Shown: positions 26,623 to 35,781 of the stretch, piece after piece | Layout: the number at the start of each line of letters is the position of its first letter | How positions within the stretch are numbered: the first letter of the stretch is position 1 | From: Methyloceanibacter sp. wino2 | GTDB taxonomy: Bacteria > Pseudomonadota > Alphaproteobacteria > Rhizobiales > Methyloligellaceae | Direction of reading: 5' to 3' | DNA length: 64,000 nucleotides | Assembly: GCF_003071365.1 (NCBI RefSeq) | Contig: NZ_CP028960.1 | Span: 930,001-994,000 of the forward strand | The notes under the pieces: model-generated | Database searches by the model: none | The model's input: only the letters and a program-made list of their open reading frames with translations | Told to the model about the DNA's origin: nothing | Position numbers and translations under genes: made by a program

Positions 26623-27966
26623 CTAGTTCGTCCCGCCTTGCGGGAATCCCTCGTCGAAGCGCACGGCCTGACCGCGTGCCGCGCCGAGTTCGCCTTCCCA
26701 CATGGCCAGATGCCCCCGGATCACGGTGCCGATCGGCCAGCCTTGCACCTTTCGGCCCGCGAAGGGCGTCCAGCCGGCCTTGCTGCCGATCCACGCATCC
26801 TCGATGACGCGTTCGGCCTTCAAATCAACGACCGTGAAGTCGGCATCGTACCCGACGGCGATGCGGCCCTTGCACGTGGTTCCGAACAGGCGCTGCGCCC
26901 CGGCACTGGTGAGGTCGACAAAGCGGGCAAGGCTGAGGCGGCCTGCGTTGACGTGATCGAGCATGATCGGCACCAGCGTCTGCACGCCGGGCATGCCGGA
27001 CGGTGTCGCGGGATAGGTGGCCGCCTTCTCTTCGAGCGTATGCGGGGCGTGGTCCGATCCCAGGATATCGACGACGCCCTGCTCCAGTCCCCACCACAAC
27101 AGGTCCTGATGTGCCCGGTCCCGGATCGGCGGGTTCTGCTGAACCTTGGTCCCGAGGCGCTCATAGTCCTCCGGGCCGGCGAGCGTCAGATGTTGCGGCG
27201 TGACCTCCACCGTCGCCACGTCCTTGTGGTGCGACAACAGCTCCATCTCGGCGCCTGTCGACACGTGCAGGATATGGATTCGCGCGCCCGTCGCCTGGGC
27301 CAGCCGAATAAGTCGCTGCGTCGACTCGAGGGCAGCCACTTCGTCCCGCCACTCGTAATGACTGGTCGGGTCGCCCACGCGGCGGATCGGGAGCCTTTCC
27401 CGCAAGCGGGACTCGAGCTCCGAATGAATCGAACAGCGGCGGCGAATGGTGGAGAACACCTGTGTGAGGGTTTCGTCGTCCTCGACCAGAAGGTCGCCCG
27501 TGGAGGAACCCGCGAAGATCTTGATGCCGGCCGCGCCCGGAAGCCGCTCGAGTTCCGCGAGATCGGCGGCGTTCTCGCGCGTCGCACCGACGAAAAACGC
27601 AAAGTCGCAACACATGCGATTGGTGCCCGCGGCGACCTTTGCTGCCAGAGCCTCGGCGCTCGTGGTGGGTGGGCTCGTGTTCGGCATCTCGAAAACAGCC
27701 GTGACACCGCCCAGAACCGCGGCGCGGCTTCCCGTTTCCAGATCCTCCTTGTGCTCCATGCCCGGCTCGCGGAAATGGACCTGGGTATCGATGACGCCCG
27801 GCAGAATATGGAGGCCATGCGCGTCGACCGTCTGGTCCGCGCGACTTGCGTCGATCTCGCCGATCGCGCGAATTCGCCCATCGCGCACACCGATATCGAC
27901 AGGCGCTTCGCCAGTGTGGTTTACTACTGTTCCGCCCTTGAAAAGGATGTCGAACGTCTCAGCCAT
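26623..27966 (-). CDS. pyrC: Dihydroorotase
   Basis: 447 residues from the ATG at 27966 (MAETFDILFKGG). It closes carbamoyl-aspartate to dihydroorotate in pyrimidine synthesis, though the fold is shared with allantoinase and hydantoinase. Metal motifs: VIDTQVHFREPG, the lysine in AGIKIFAGSSTGDLL that would be carboxylated, CSIHSELE, ARIHILHVSTG, and DILGSDHAPHT. The length and the HFREPG motif fit class I dihydroorotases. No pyrB or pyrE lies nearby. Confidence 0.85.
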   Translation of the reverse strand: MAETFDILFKGGTVVNHTGEAPVDIGVRDGRIRAIGEIDASRADQTVDAHGLHILPGVIDTQVHFREPGMEHKEDLETGSRAAVLGGVTAVFEMPNTSPPTTSAEALAAKVAAGTNRMCCDFAFFVGATRENAADLAELERLPGAAGIKIFAGSSTGDLLVEDDETLTQVFSTIRRRCSIHSELESRLRERLPIRRVGDPTSHYEWRDEVAALESTQRLIRLAQATGARIHILHVSTGAEMELLSHHKDVATVEVTPQHLTLAGPEDYERLGTKVQQNPPIRDRAHQDLLWWGLEQGVVDILGSDHAPHTLEEKAATYPATPSGMPGVQTLVPIMLDHVNAGRLSLARFVDLTSAGAQRLFGTTCKGRIAVGYDADFTVVDLKAERVIEDAWIGSKAGWTPFAGRKVQGWPIGTVIRGHLAMWEGELGAARGQAVRFDEGFPQGGTN

Positions 27967-28042
27967 TGCGTTTCGGCTTCTCCTTGTGGGGCAACCGCCC
28001 GGCACCTAGATAGTCATCGCTTTGGTAGCAGAAGGGCACCCC

Positions 28043-28927
28043 ATGAGTCATCGCGAACAAGAAATCTGCCACACAACCTCCCTGACCGATCGCGGGGTGT
28101 TGCGCGTTTCCGGCGCCGACGCCAAGACATTCCTGCAGGGCTTGGTCACCAACGACTTGAACAAGACCGATGACGGCGGCGCCATCTTCGCGGGGTTCTT
28201 GTCGCCGCAAGGAAAAATCCTGTTCGATTTCTTCGTTGTGCCGGACGGGGAAGGTTTTCTGCTCGAGGCGCCCACGGAAAGTCTCGAAGCCCTCGCGAAA
28301 CGCCTGTCATTCTACAAGTTGCGCTCGGCCGTCACGGTCGAAGCAGAGCCTGCCTGGACCGTCGCGGCGGCCTGGGGCGGCACGCCCACCCTGCCCGATG
28401 GCGCCCTCGCCTTCGCAGACCCCCGGCTGCCGGAGCTTGGCCTGCGTCTCCTTCTGCCCGACGGCGTTGCCCTGGACGAAGCGGCCTGCTCGCCCGCGAG
28501 CGAAGCCGACTACCACGCCCACCGCATCGCGCTCGGCGTTCCCGAAGGCGGCCCGGATTACGCCTATGGCGATACCTTTCCGCACGAGGCTCTCTACGAT
28601 CAGCTGGAAGGCGTCGACTTCAAGAAGGGCTGCTATGTGGGCCAGGAGGTCGTCTCCCGCATGCAGCATCGCAGCACCGCGCGAAAACGCGTGGTCCCCG
28701 TCGACGGCGATGCTCCCTTGGAGCCGGGCGCCGAGGTGGTGGCCGGCGCGGTGCAATTGGGCACCATCGGTTCCGCGCACGGATCCCATGGGCTCGCCTT
28801 GCTCCGGCTCGACCGGCTGGCTTCGGCCAAGGCGAAGGGCACGACCCCGCAGGCCGGAAGCACGACGATCACCGTCCGCCTTCCCGCTTTCGCGACATTC
28901 GAGTTGCCGGTGGCCGAGAGCGCATGA
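28043..28927 (+). CDS. ygfZ: Folate-binding protein YgfZ (iron-sulfur cluster repair)
   Basis: 294 residues from the ATG at 28043. YgfZ/IBA57 proteins use tetrahydrofolate and help assemble or repair some Fe-S enzymes. The hallmark motif KGCYVGQEVVSRMQHR (K-G-C-Y-x-G-Q-E) is present near residue 195. N-terminal folate-domain features include GVLRVSGADAKTFLQGLVTND. It overlaps the tag start by four bases (ATGA) and is probably coupled with it. Confidence 0.93.
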   Translation: MSHREQEICHTTSLTDRGVLRVSGADAKTFLQGLVTNDLNKTDDGGAIFAGFLSPQGKILFDFFVVPDGEGFLLEAPTESLEALAKRLSFYKLRSAVTVEAEPAWTVAAAWGGTPTLPDGALAFADPRLPELGLRLLLPDGVALDEAACSPASEADYHAHRIALGVPEGGPDYAYGDTFPHEALYDQLEGVDFKKGCYVGQEVVSRMQHRSTARKRVVPVDGDAPLEPGAEVVAGAVQLGTIGSAHGSHGLALLRLDRLASAKAKGTTPQAGSTTITVRLPAFATFELPVAESA

Positions 28928-29505
28928 GCACCGGCGTTCCCTCCCGCTGTCCTTGGCCCGGGACCGATCCGCTCTACGTGGCCTATCACGACGAGGAATG
29001 GGGCGTGCCCGAGTACGATGACCGGGCGCTCTACGAGAAACTGATCCTCGATGGGTTCCAGGCGGGCCTCGCCTGGATCACGATCTTGCGCAAGCGCGAC
29101 GCCTTCCGGGAAGCCTTCGACGGCTTCGCGCCGGAAAAGATCGCGCGCTACAACACCAAGAAGGTGGAAGCGCTGATGAGCGACGCGGGCATTGTCCGCA
29201 ACCGCCTCAAGATCGAAGGCGCCATCAAGTCCGCGCAAGTCTGGCTCGACATGATGGAGAACGGCCCCGGCTTCTCGGCCTTCCTCTGGGACTTCGTGGA
29301 CGGAAAGCCGGTAATCAACCGCTTCAAGTCAATGCGCGACGTCCCCGCCGAAACGCCCTTGTCGCGCGCGATGTCGAAGGAACTGAAAGCGCGGGGCTTC
29401 AAGTTCTGCGGCCCCACCATCGTCTATGCGTTCATGCAAGCGACCGGGCTCGTCAACGATCACTTGACGAGTTGCCACCGGCACAAGGAATGCGCCGCCC
29501 TTTAA
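28924..29505 (+). CDS. tag: DNA-3-methyladenine glycosylase I
   Basis: 193 residues. It excises 3-methyladenine from alkylated DNA. Family features: RCPWPGTDPLYVAYHDEEWGVP at the N-terminus, FQAGLAWITILRKRDAFREAF, and the C-terminal LVNDHLTSCHRHKEC with zinc ligands. Length matches the family. It follows ygfZ in the same unit with ATGA overlap. Confidence 0.95.
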   Translation: MSTGVPSRCPWPGTDPLYVAYHDEEWGVPEYDDRALYEKLILDGFQAGLAWITILRKRDAFREAFDGFAPEKIARYNTKKVEALMSDAGIVRNRLKIEGAIKSAQVWLDMMENGPGFSAFLWDFVDGKPVINRFKSMRDVPAETPLSRAMSKELKARGFKFCGPTIVYAFMQATGLVNDHLTSCHRHKECAAL

Positions 29506-29518
29506 ATTGCCCTGAGGA

Positions 29519-29758
29519 CTAGCCGCGTCCGCGCGGGTCCATGCTGCGCGGGTAGGTACGCTCTTCTTGAATCTTGCCGTCGCGTTTTCTGATCCGTACC
29601 GAGCCCATCTTCTTGACGGCCCGCTCCAACACGCCGCCCTTGGTCGCGTCGGCCTTGGTCTTGAATCGTTTTACGACTTCTCCAGAACCCTCACGCTTCA
29701 GCTCCCACTTCTTGTTCTTGTCGTTGTAGCTGAGCGAGAATCTCGGCAACTTCGCCAT
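29519..29758 (-). CDS. DUF2188 domain-containing protein
   Basis: 79 residues from the ATG at 29758; an in-frame start at 29773 is less likely. The sequence matches the DUF2188 pattern: NDKNKKWELKREGSGEVVKRFKTKADATKGG, then MGSVRIRKRDGKIQEERTYP and a DPRGRG end. It is very basic and soluble. The function of the family is unknown. It converges on tag with a 13-base gap. Confidence 0.8.
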   Translation of the reverse strand: MAKLPRFSLSYNDKNKKWELKREGSGEVVKRFKTKADATKGGVLERAVKKMGSVRIRKRDGKIQEERTYPRSMDPRGRG

Positions 29759-29950
29759 GTCGCGTTCTCCCAATCGTGCTTGGTCGTTCCTCTAAATATT
29801 CGCGAGGCCGTTATGATTGGCATCCATGCGTTGCATCGTCCATGTCTTTTTTGGTCGGCCCTCGTCCAGTAGCGGCGATCGTTCGGCAGGACCTGTTTGA
29901 CTTGTGCGCCGCGTTGCGATCAGTTCGCGCCGAACAACGAAGAGAGAGCA

Positions 29951-30565
29951 TTGAACGCCGCGTCCAACACTCCACTGCCCCGCGCTTGGCAGCGCATGCT
30001 GAGCGGACGGCGGCTGGATCTTCTCGATCCCTCTCCGCTCGACATCGAGATCGAGGACATCGCGCATGGGCTCGCGCGCGTCGCGCGCTGGAACGGCCAG
30101 ACCCGGGGCGACCACACGTTCTCGGTGGCCGAGCACAGCCTTCTCGTGGAGGCGATCGTGCGGGACCTCTCACCGTCTGAGCCCGCCGCGCATCAGCTCG
30201 CCGCGCTGCTTCACGATGCACCCGAATATGTCATCGGCGACCTGATCAGCCCCTTCAAGGCGGCCTTGTCGCTGGACTACCGCGTCTTCGAATCGCGGCT
30301 CCTCACGGCGATCCATGTCCGTTTCGGGCTTCCGACCGAGCTTCCCGACGAGGCCGGCCAGCTCATCAAGCGCGCCGATAGGATCGCCGCCTATTACGAG
30401 GCGGTTGGACTTGCGGGCTTCTCCCAGGCCGAAGCCCGGAAATTTTTCGGCCAGCCAAAGGGCCTAAGCCCTGGTCTTGTCACGACTCTGACCGGGTTGC
30501 GCCCAGTTCCGGCGTCAGAAGGTGAGGAGAGGTTCTTGAAACGGTTTCACGAGCTTGCCAGATGA
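29951..30565 (+). CDS. HD domain-containing phosphohydrolase (YfbR-like)
   Basis: 204 residues from a TTG at 29951, which has GAAGAGAG just upstream; a TTG at 29897 would add 18 residues. The HD metal ligands are clear: GDHTFSVAEHSLLVEAIV, AALLHDAPEYVIGDLISPFK, and a downstream Asp in KRADRIAAYYEA. Relatives dephosphorylate deoxynucleoside monophosphates. The conserved block PRAWQRMLSGRRLDLLDPSPLDIEIEDIAHGL is shared with many alphaproteobacterial members. Confidence 0.85.
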   Translation: MNAASNTPLPRAWQRMLSGRRLDLLDPSPLDIEIEDIAHGLARVARWNGQTRGDHTFSVAEHSLLVEAIVRDLSPSEPAAHQLAALLHDAPEYVIGDLISPFKAALSLDYRVFESRLLTAIHVRFGLPTELPDEAGQLIKRADRIAAYYEAVGLAGFSQAEARKFFGQPKGLSPGLVTTLTGLRPVPASEGEERFLKRFHELAR

Positions 30566-30608
30566 ATAGCGTACAGACGGTAGGCGAATCGCTACAGTAG
30601 AGAGGCTC

Positions 30609-31184
30609 ATGGATACTCTGACGTTCGACAGTGATCACCAGGTGGAGCCGGAGACGATGTCCCCGGATACCGTCCTTGTGTGCCCCTTGAGCCATGTTCA
30701 GGCGACCGTCGCGACAGCGCGCGTGAGCCATTTGGTGACGCTGATCAATGGGGAGACCCTGATCGACACGCCCGAAACCATCGTCCACGAGCGGCATTTG
30801 CGCCTGGCCATGAACGATATCGCCGAACCGCGCGATGGCCTCGTGGTCCCGAGCGAGGACCATGTCGCCAAGCTCATCGAGTTTGCCGGCGACTGGGATC
30901 AAAAGGCGCCGCTGCTCATTCACTGCTGGGCCGGCATCAGCCGCTCCACCGCCGGCGCCTTCGTCGTTCTCTGCGCTCTCAATCCGCATGCGGATGAGCA
31001 TTCCCTGGCGCGCGCCCTGCGCCGCGCCTCCCCTACCGCCTATCCCAACCGGCGGATCGTCGCGATCGCCGACGAGGTTCTTAGCCGCGGCGGCCGCATG
31101 AACGCCGCAGTGGAACATATCGGGCGCGGCCTATTGGCCGAAGAAGGCAAAGTGTTTTCACTACCCGCCAGACACGCGGTCTAG
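30609..31184 (+). CDS. Dual-specificity / tyrosine phosphatase-like protein
   Basis: 191 residues. The phosphatase loop HCWAGISRST (C-x5-R) lies near residue 104, with LLIHCWAG as the strand before it. A general-acid Asp could be in NDIAEPRDG. It resembles alphaproteobacterial protein tyrosine phosphatase-like proteins of unknown substrate. nadQ begins three bases after its stop codon, so the two are cotranscribed. Confidence 0.82.
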   Translation: MDTLTFDSDHQVEPETMSPDTVLVCPLSHVQATVATARVSHLVTLINGETLIDTPETIVHERHLRLAMNDIAEPRDGLVVPSEDHVAKLIEFAGDWDQKAPLLIHCWAGISRSTAGAFVVLCALNPHADEHSLARALRRASPTAYPNRRIVAIADEVLSRGGRMNAAVEHIGRGLLAEEGKVFSLPARHAV

Positions 31185-31187
31185 CCC

Positions 31188-32213
31188 ATGGCGAGCGGGC
31201 GGCGCCATAACGCGGCTGCCGAGACCCATTCGGACGGCAACCCGTCCGCGACCAATCCGCAGATCGAACTCGGCCTCAACGCGGCGATCGTCATGGTCCA
31301 GGACCAGCAGCCGCATATTCTGGTGGTGCGGCCGGGCATAGCGGGCGCGGATCGCCGGGACGCCCTTCCCTTCGGTCCTTTTGCGCCGCGCGCCCATCGC
31401 ACGCTTGAAATCGGGCTGCGTGAATGGGTCGAGTGGCAGACGGGCATCGAGCTCGGCTACGTCGAACAGCTCTACACATTCGGCGACCGCGGCCGGCATG
31501 CGGAGCCGGGCGGTGCCCACACGCTTTCGGTCGGGTATCTGGCCCTAACCCGCGGAACGTCCGCAGACATGCGCGGCGCGCACTGGTCTCCCTGGTACAC
31601 CTATTTCCCGTGGGAAGATTGGCGCGAGGGGAAGCCTCAAATACTCACCGAGGAGATCGAACCGCGCCTGAAGGCCTGGGCCGAACGGCCCCCTTCCCCC
31701 GGCGAGCCGGACCGGCCCTTGCGCCGTCCCGAGCGCCTCAAGATCGGCTTCGGCATCGGCGGCGGCTGGGACGAAGAGAAGGTTCTGGAACGCTACGAGC
31801 TGCTCTACGAAGCGGGCCTCGTGGAGGAAGCCCGGCGTGACGGCCGATCGGCGGCGAACCGCTGGGGCGATCTGCCCGAACTCGGCCGCTCCATGGCGCT
31901 CGACCACAGGCGCATTCTCGCAACCGCCATGGGCCGCGTCCGCGGCAAGCTGAAATACCGGCCTGTGGTGTTCGAACTGCTCCCGCCGGAGTTTACCCTT
32001 TACGACCTGCAAAAAACGGTGGAGTCGATCTCCGGCAGGCTGCTGCACAAGCAGAACTTCCGGCGGCTCGTCGAAAAAGGCGGGCTCGTCGAGCCGACCG
32101 GGAATGTCTCGACCGAGACGGGCGGACGCCCGGCCAAGCTTTACCGCTTTCGCCGCGAGGTCGTCCTGGAGCGTCCCGCTCCCGGGCTGCGCGTGAGCGC
32201 GGGCCGGAGCTAG
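31188..32213 (+). CDS. nadQ: NadQ-type transcriptional regulator of NAD synthesis (Nudix-like plus winged helix, COG4111)
   Basis: 341 residues. The N-terminal half is a Nudix-like fold, but its Nudix box is degenerate: LREWVEWQTG replaces the catalytic REUxEExG, so it likely senses a ligand rather than hydrolyses. The C-terminal half ends with a winged-helix segment: LLHKQNFRRLVEKGGLVEPTG and GGRPAKLYRFRREVV. This architecture matches the alphaproteobacterial COG4111/NadQ family, which represses nadABC. Two matching palindromes lie before nadA about 7 kb away. It is cotranscribed with the phosphatase-like gene upstream. Confidence 0.82.
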   Translation: MASGRRHNAAAETHSDGNPSATNPQIELGLNAAIVMVQDQQPHILVVRPGIAGADRRDALPFGPFAPRAHRTLEIGLREWVEWQTGIELGYVEQLYTFGDRGRHAEPGGAHTLSVGYLALTRGTSADMRGAHWSPWYTYFPWEDWREGKPQILTEEIEPRLKAWAERPPSPGEPDRPLRRPERLKIGFGIGGGWDEEKVLERYELLYEAGLVEEARRDGRSAANRWGDLPELGRSMALDHRRILATAMGRVRGKLKYRPVVFELLPPEFTLYDLQKTVESISGRLLHKQNFRRLVEKGGLVEPTGNVSTETGGRPAKLYRFRREVVLERPAPGLRVSAGRS

Positions 32214-32310
32214 CCCTGAGGCCGCACCTTGGCCCCCTTGAACGGGGGGCCTGGAACAGCGACATTGCAAACGAGACGTTCCGAGCCCCTTTTTCGAGTA
32301 TTGGCCACCG

Positions 32311-33492
32311 ATGACACCGCCTCGCCTCACAGGCCTCCGCAAGACCGCTGCGCACTACGCCCTTGCCGGACTGATCGCCGTCCTGGCCCTCGACTTGGGA
32401 CCTGCCGCTGCCCAGCAGCATACAATCGACACTGAAGCCGGCCCGATCAGGGTCGAGACCGTGGCGGAGGGGCTGAAACACCCCTGGGGCATGGCATTCT
32501 TGCCGGACGGCCGCATGCTGGTGACCGAACGGCCGGGAACGCTGCGTTTGGTCGATGCTGACGGGACCCTGTCCGAACCCCTGTCCGGCGTGCCCGAGGT
32601 CGTGGCCCAGGGCCAGGGCGGCCTGCTCGACGTGGCGCTCGATCCCACGTTTATGACCAACAAGCTCATTTATCTGTCCTATGCGGAAGCTGGAGACGAT
32701 GGAGTCGGCACGACCGTTGCCCGAGGCCGGCTCGAAGACGGCGGGCTGACGGACCTCAAGGTGATTTTTCAGCAGACTCCGAAGGTGAAGGGCCCCAATC
32801 ATTTCGGGGGCCGCCTGGCGTTCGCTCCCGACGGCACGCTCTTCATCACGCTCGGCGACCGCTTCAAGTTCGAACCCGCGCAGGATCTTTCCAGCCACCT
32901 TGGAAAAGTCGTCCGGATCAACCCGGATGGGTCGGTGCCGCAGGACAATCCCTTCATCGGGCAGAAGGACGCACAGCCCGAGATCTGGTCCCTCGGTCAC
33001 CGCAACGTGGAGAGCGCGTCGATCGACCCGCAGACGGGCAAGCTTTGGACACTGGAGTTTGGTCCCAAAGGGGGCGACGAGTTGAACCGCCCCGCTCCGG
33101 GCGAGAATTACGGCTGGCCGCTGGTCAGCTGGGGTACGCATTACGACGGGAAGGACATTCCCAATCCGCCGACGCGGCCGGAATTCGCCGATGCCGTCCG
33201 CCAGTGGACGCCCGTGATCTCGCCGTCCGGCGCGACGTTCTATACGGCCGAGCCCGTTCCCGGTTGGACCTCGGAAGCCATTGCCGCCTGGGCAGGCGAT
33301 CTGCTGGTCGGCGGGCTGTCCTCCGAGAGCATCGTCCGGCTCAGCATCGATGGCGACAAGGTCACCGGCGAGGAACGGATTCCGCTCGGCATCCGCATTC
33401 GCAACGTGGTGCAAGGGCCTGATGGCGCCGTCTATGCTCTCACCGACGAAGATGACGGGAAGATCCTGCGCCTTACGACAGAGGATCAATGA
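32311..33492 (+). CDS. PQQ-dependent sugar dehydrogenase (aldose sugar dehydrogenase-like, exported)
   Basis: 393 residues with a signal peptide (about residues 1-36, ending GPAAAQQ). The beta-propeller signatures are present: GLKHPWGMAFLPDGRMLVTERPGTLRLV, GQGGLLDVALDP, NHFGGRLAFAPDGTLFITLGDR, and SLGHRNVESASIDPQTGKLW..EFGPKGGDELN. The family (YliI/Asd, GSDH) oxidises aldoses with PQQ in the periplasm. No PQQ-synthesis gene lies in the window. The stop overlaps the next start (ATGA). Confidence 0.9.
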   Translation: MTPPRLTGLRKTAAHYALAGLIAVLALDLGPAAAQQHTIDTEAGPIRVETVAEGLKHPWGMAFLPDGRMLVTERPGTLRLVDADGTLSEPLSGVPEVVAQGQGGLLDVALDPTFMTNKLIYLSYAEAGDDGVGTTVARGRLEDGGLTDLKVIFQQTPKVKGPNHFGGRLAFAPDGTLFITLGDRFKFEPAQDLSSHLGKVVRINPDGSVPQDNPFIGQKDAQPEIWSLGHRNVESASIDPQTGKLWTLEFGPKGGDELNRPAPGENYGWPLVSWGTHYDGKDIPNPPTRPEFADAVRQWTPVISPSGATFYTAEPVPGWTSEAIAAWAGDLLVGGLSSESIVRLSIDGDKVTGEERIPLGIRIRNVVQGPDGAVYALTDEDDGKILRLTTEDQ

Positions 33493-33893
33493 TCCCGCCT
33501 CTTTCGATCGGCTTTATGGGTCTTTTTGGCCGTTCGCCGGCATTGCGGACATTCGATGCGGATTTGCGCGCGCTCGACCTGCATCCGAAGCTGGTGCCCG
33601 AAGCCGTCAAACTCGCCGCCCTGCGCATCCTGATGGCGAAGACGGATGGCATGAGCCTGTCGGACAAGGACAGCCGGGCGGCGGCCGAACTCCTCGCCTA
33701 CTGCATGGTGGGGGACGAGCCCTTCGCCACCGCCAACGGCGTGCATCTCACGCAGTCAGTCGAGAAGCGGATTGACCTGGCGCTCGACGATGATACGAGT
33801 TCCGACGCAAAGCTTATCCTCTTGGCTCTTCATGCAAATGTGATCCAGCCGAGCGTCATCGAACGCTATAGGTTGGAAGCCGATTCCGGGTGA
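33489..33893 (+). CDS. Conserved-looking hypothetical protein
   Basis: 134 residues, translationally coupled to the sugar dehydrogenase gene by a 4-base overlap. It is soluble, with an amphipathic N-terminus ([20 protein letters not shown]) and helices such as [16 protein letters not shown] and [20 protein letters not shown] do not recognise a family. The single Cys is not in a metal motif. Confidence 0.6.
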   Translation: MIPPLSIGFMGLFGRSPALRTFDADLRALDLHPKLVPEAVKLAALRILMAKTDGMSLSDKDSRAAAELLAYCMVGDEPFATANGVHLTQSVEKRIDLALDDDTSSDAKLILLALHANVIQPSVIERYRLEADSG

Positions 33894-33978
33894 GTCGGCC
33901 CGACGCCCAGCCCTAGACACCACAGCACGCAGTTTCGCTCTGCACGCTCCCACCCTCAACGCACACCTGCCTCCAACC

Positions 33979-34905
33979 ATGTCGCAGATCATCTCTATTC
34001 AAGGCCTGTCGAAGACCTACAAGTCGGGCTTTCACGCGCTCAAGAGCATCGATCTCGAGATCGAGAAGGGCGAGATATTCGCGCTGCTTGGACCGAATGG
34101 GGCGGGCAAGACCACGCTCATCAGCATCATCTGCGGCATCGTCACCCCGAGTGCCGGCACGGTCGCGGTCGACGGACACGACATCATCACGGACTATCGC
34201 GCCACGCGGTCCATGATCGGCCTGGTTCCGCAGGAACTCACGGCCGACATGTTCGAAACCGTCTGGGCCACGGTATCCCACAGCCGCGGTCTGTTCGGAA
34301 AATGGCCGAATCCCGCCCACATCGAAAAGGTGCTCAAGGATCTCACTCTCTGGGACAAGAAGGATTCGAGGCTGATCACGCTCTCGGGCGGCATGAAGCG
34401 CCGAGTCCTGATCGCAAAGGCGCTCTCCCATGAACCGCAAATCCTGTTCCTGGACGAGCCGACGGCCGGCGTGGATGTGGAACTGCGCAACGAGATGTGG
34501 GCGCTCGTCAAGCAGCTGCGGGACTCGGGTGTGACCATCATCCTGACGACGCACTACATCCAGGAGGCCGAGGACATGGCCGACAGGATCGGCGTGATCA
34601 ACAAAGGCGAACTCGTTCTCGTCGAGAACAAGAATGAGCTGATGCACAAGCTCGGCCAGAAGCAACTGACGCTCCAGCTGCACGAGGCAATCGACACTGT
34701 TCCCGCCGCGCTGAAACAGCATCAACTCGTGCTCGCGAAGGACGGGCACGAACTGATCTACACCTATGACAGCCAGGGCGAGCGCACCGGTATCACCCAT
34801 CTGCTGACGGACCTCTCCGACGCCGGCATCCGCTTCAAGGATCTCGACACGTCGCAGAGCTCGCTCGAAGAAATCTTCGTCGACCTGGTGAGGCGCGACC
34901 AATGA
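33979..34905 (+). CDS. yadG: ABC transporter ATP-binding protein, YadG-like
   Basis: 308 residues, the same length as E. coli YadG, which it resembles throughout. Walker A is [13 protein letters not shown], the signature is [15 protein letters not shown], Walker B is [12 protein letters not shown], and the switch histidine is in [12 protein letters not shown]-terminal extension ends in [13 protein letters not shown]. With the permease encoded next it forms an ABC-2 type exporter; the substrate is unknown. Overlap with the permease gene is four bases. Confidence 0.93.
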   Translation: MSQIISIQGLSKTYKSGFHALKSIDLEIEKGEIFALLGPNGAGKTTLISIICGIVTPSAGTVAVDGHDIITDYRATRSMIGLVPQELTADMFETVWATVSHSRGLFGKWPNPAHIEKVLKDLTLWDKKDSRLITLSGGMKRRVLIAKALSHEPQILFLDEPTAGVDVELRNEMWALVKQLRDSGVTIILTTHYIQEAEDMADRIGVINKGELVLVENKNELMHKLGQKQLTLQLHEAIDTVPAALKQHQLVLAKDGHELIYTYDSQGERTGITHLLTDLSDAGIRFKDLDTSQSSLEEIFVDLVRRDQ

Positions 34906-35663
34906 ACCTTCCCGCCATCGTCGCGATCTACAAATTCGAAATGGCGCGCTGGGTCCGCACGCTGCTGCAGAGCCTGGTCTCGCCCGTTATCGCCACCTCG
35001 CTCTACTTCGTGGTGTTCGGCGCGGCGATCGGCAGCCGCATCAGCGAGATCGACGGTGTTCCCTATGGCGCGTTCATCGTGCCGGGCCTCATCATGCTGA
35101 ACCTGCTGACCCAGAGCGTGGCCAACGCCTCCTTCGGCATCTATTTCCCGCGCTTCACGGGGACGATCTACGAGCAGCTGTCGGCGCCATTGTCGCCGGT
35201 CGAGATCGTCTCCGGCTATGTGGGGGCGGCCGCGACGAAATCTATCATTCTCGGGCTCATCATTCTCGCGACGGCAACCCTGTTCGTCGATATCAGGATC
35301 GACCATCCCGCATGGATGGTGTTCTTCCTCGTGCTGACCGCTATCACCTTCAGCCTACTGGGCTTCGTGATCGGGCTTTGGGCCGAAGGTTTCGAGCAGC
35401 TTCAGCTCGTTCCACTCCTTGTGATCACGCCACTGACGTTTCTTGGCGGAACCTTTTACTCGCTCGACGTGCTGCCCCCGGTTTGGCAGAAAATCTCGCT
35501 GCTCAACCCGGTCGTCTATCTCGTCAGCGCATTCCGCTGGAGTTTCTACAGCACTTCGGATGTCCGCGTTGAGGTGAGCCTTGCCATGATCGGCCTGTTC
35601 CTGGCCCTGTGCCTCGCTGCGGTCTGGTGGGTGTTCAAGACCGGCTACCGTCTCAAGAGCTAG
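34902..35663 (+). CDS. yadH: ABC-2 type transporter permease, YadH-like
   Basis: 253 residues with six membrane segments, typical for ABC-2 permeases. [45 protein letters not shown] matches the conserved cytoplasmic stretch before the third helix; [22 protein letters not shown] is also typical. It pairs with the preceding ATP-binding gene through an ATGA overlap. Confidence 0.92.
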   Translation: MNLPAIVAIYKFEMARWVRTLLQSLVSPVIATSLYFVVFGAAIGSRISEIDGVPYGAFIVPGLIMLNLLTQSVANASFGIYFPRFTGTIYEQLSAPLSPVEIVSGYVGAAATKSIILGLIILATATLFVDIRIDHPAWMVFFLVLTAITFSLLGFVIGLWAEGFEQLQLVPLLVITPLTFLGGTFYSLDVLPPVWQKISLLNPVVYLVSAFRWSFYSTSDVRVEVSLAMIGLFLALCLAAVWWVFKTGYRLKS

Positions 35664-35781
35664 CCGGGCAACATGTGCTCCTGGCCGTCTACCGGTGAAT
35701 CCTGTGGAGCGCGACGCATCACGCAACCCAGCGCACCCGCCGCCATAGGCGATGGGTCGTGGCCATGGTACTGAACGAACC

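Noticed and set aside
26623-27966. Altered active site in dihydroorotase (IHSELE in place of IHAEDE)
   Set aside because: As far as I recall, Ser/Ala and Leu/Asp vary at these places within the family, and all metal ligands that I can identify are present.
31993-33489. 498-codon open frame antisense to the PQQ sugar dehydrogenase
   Set aside because: The plus-strand gene has clear propeller motifs and a signal peptide; the antisense translation has none.
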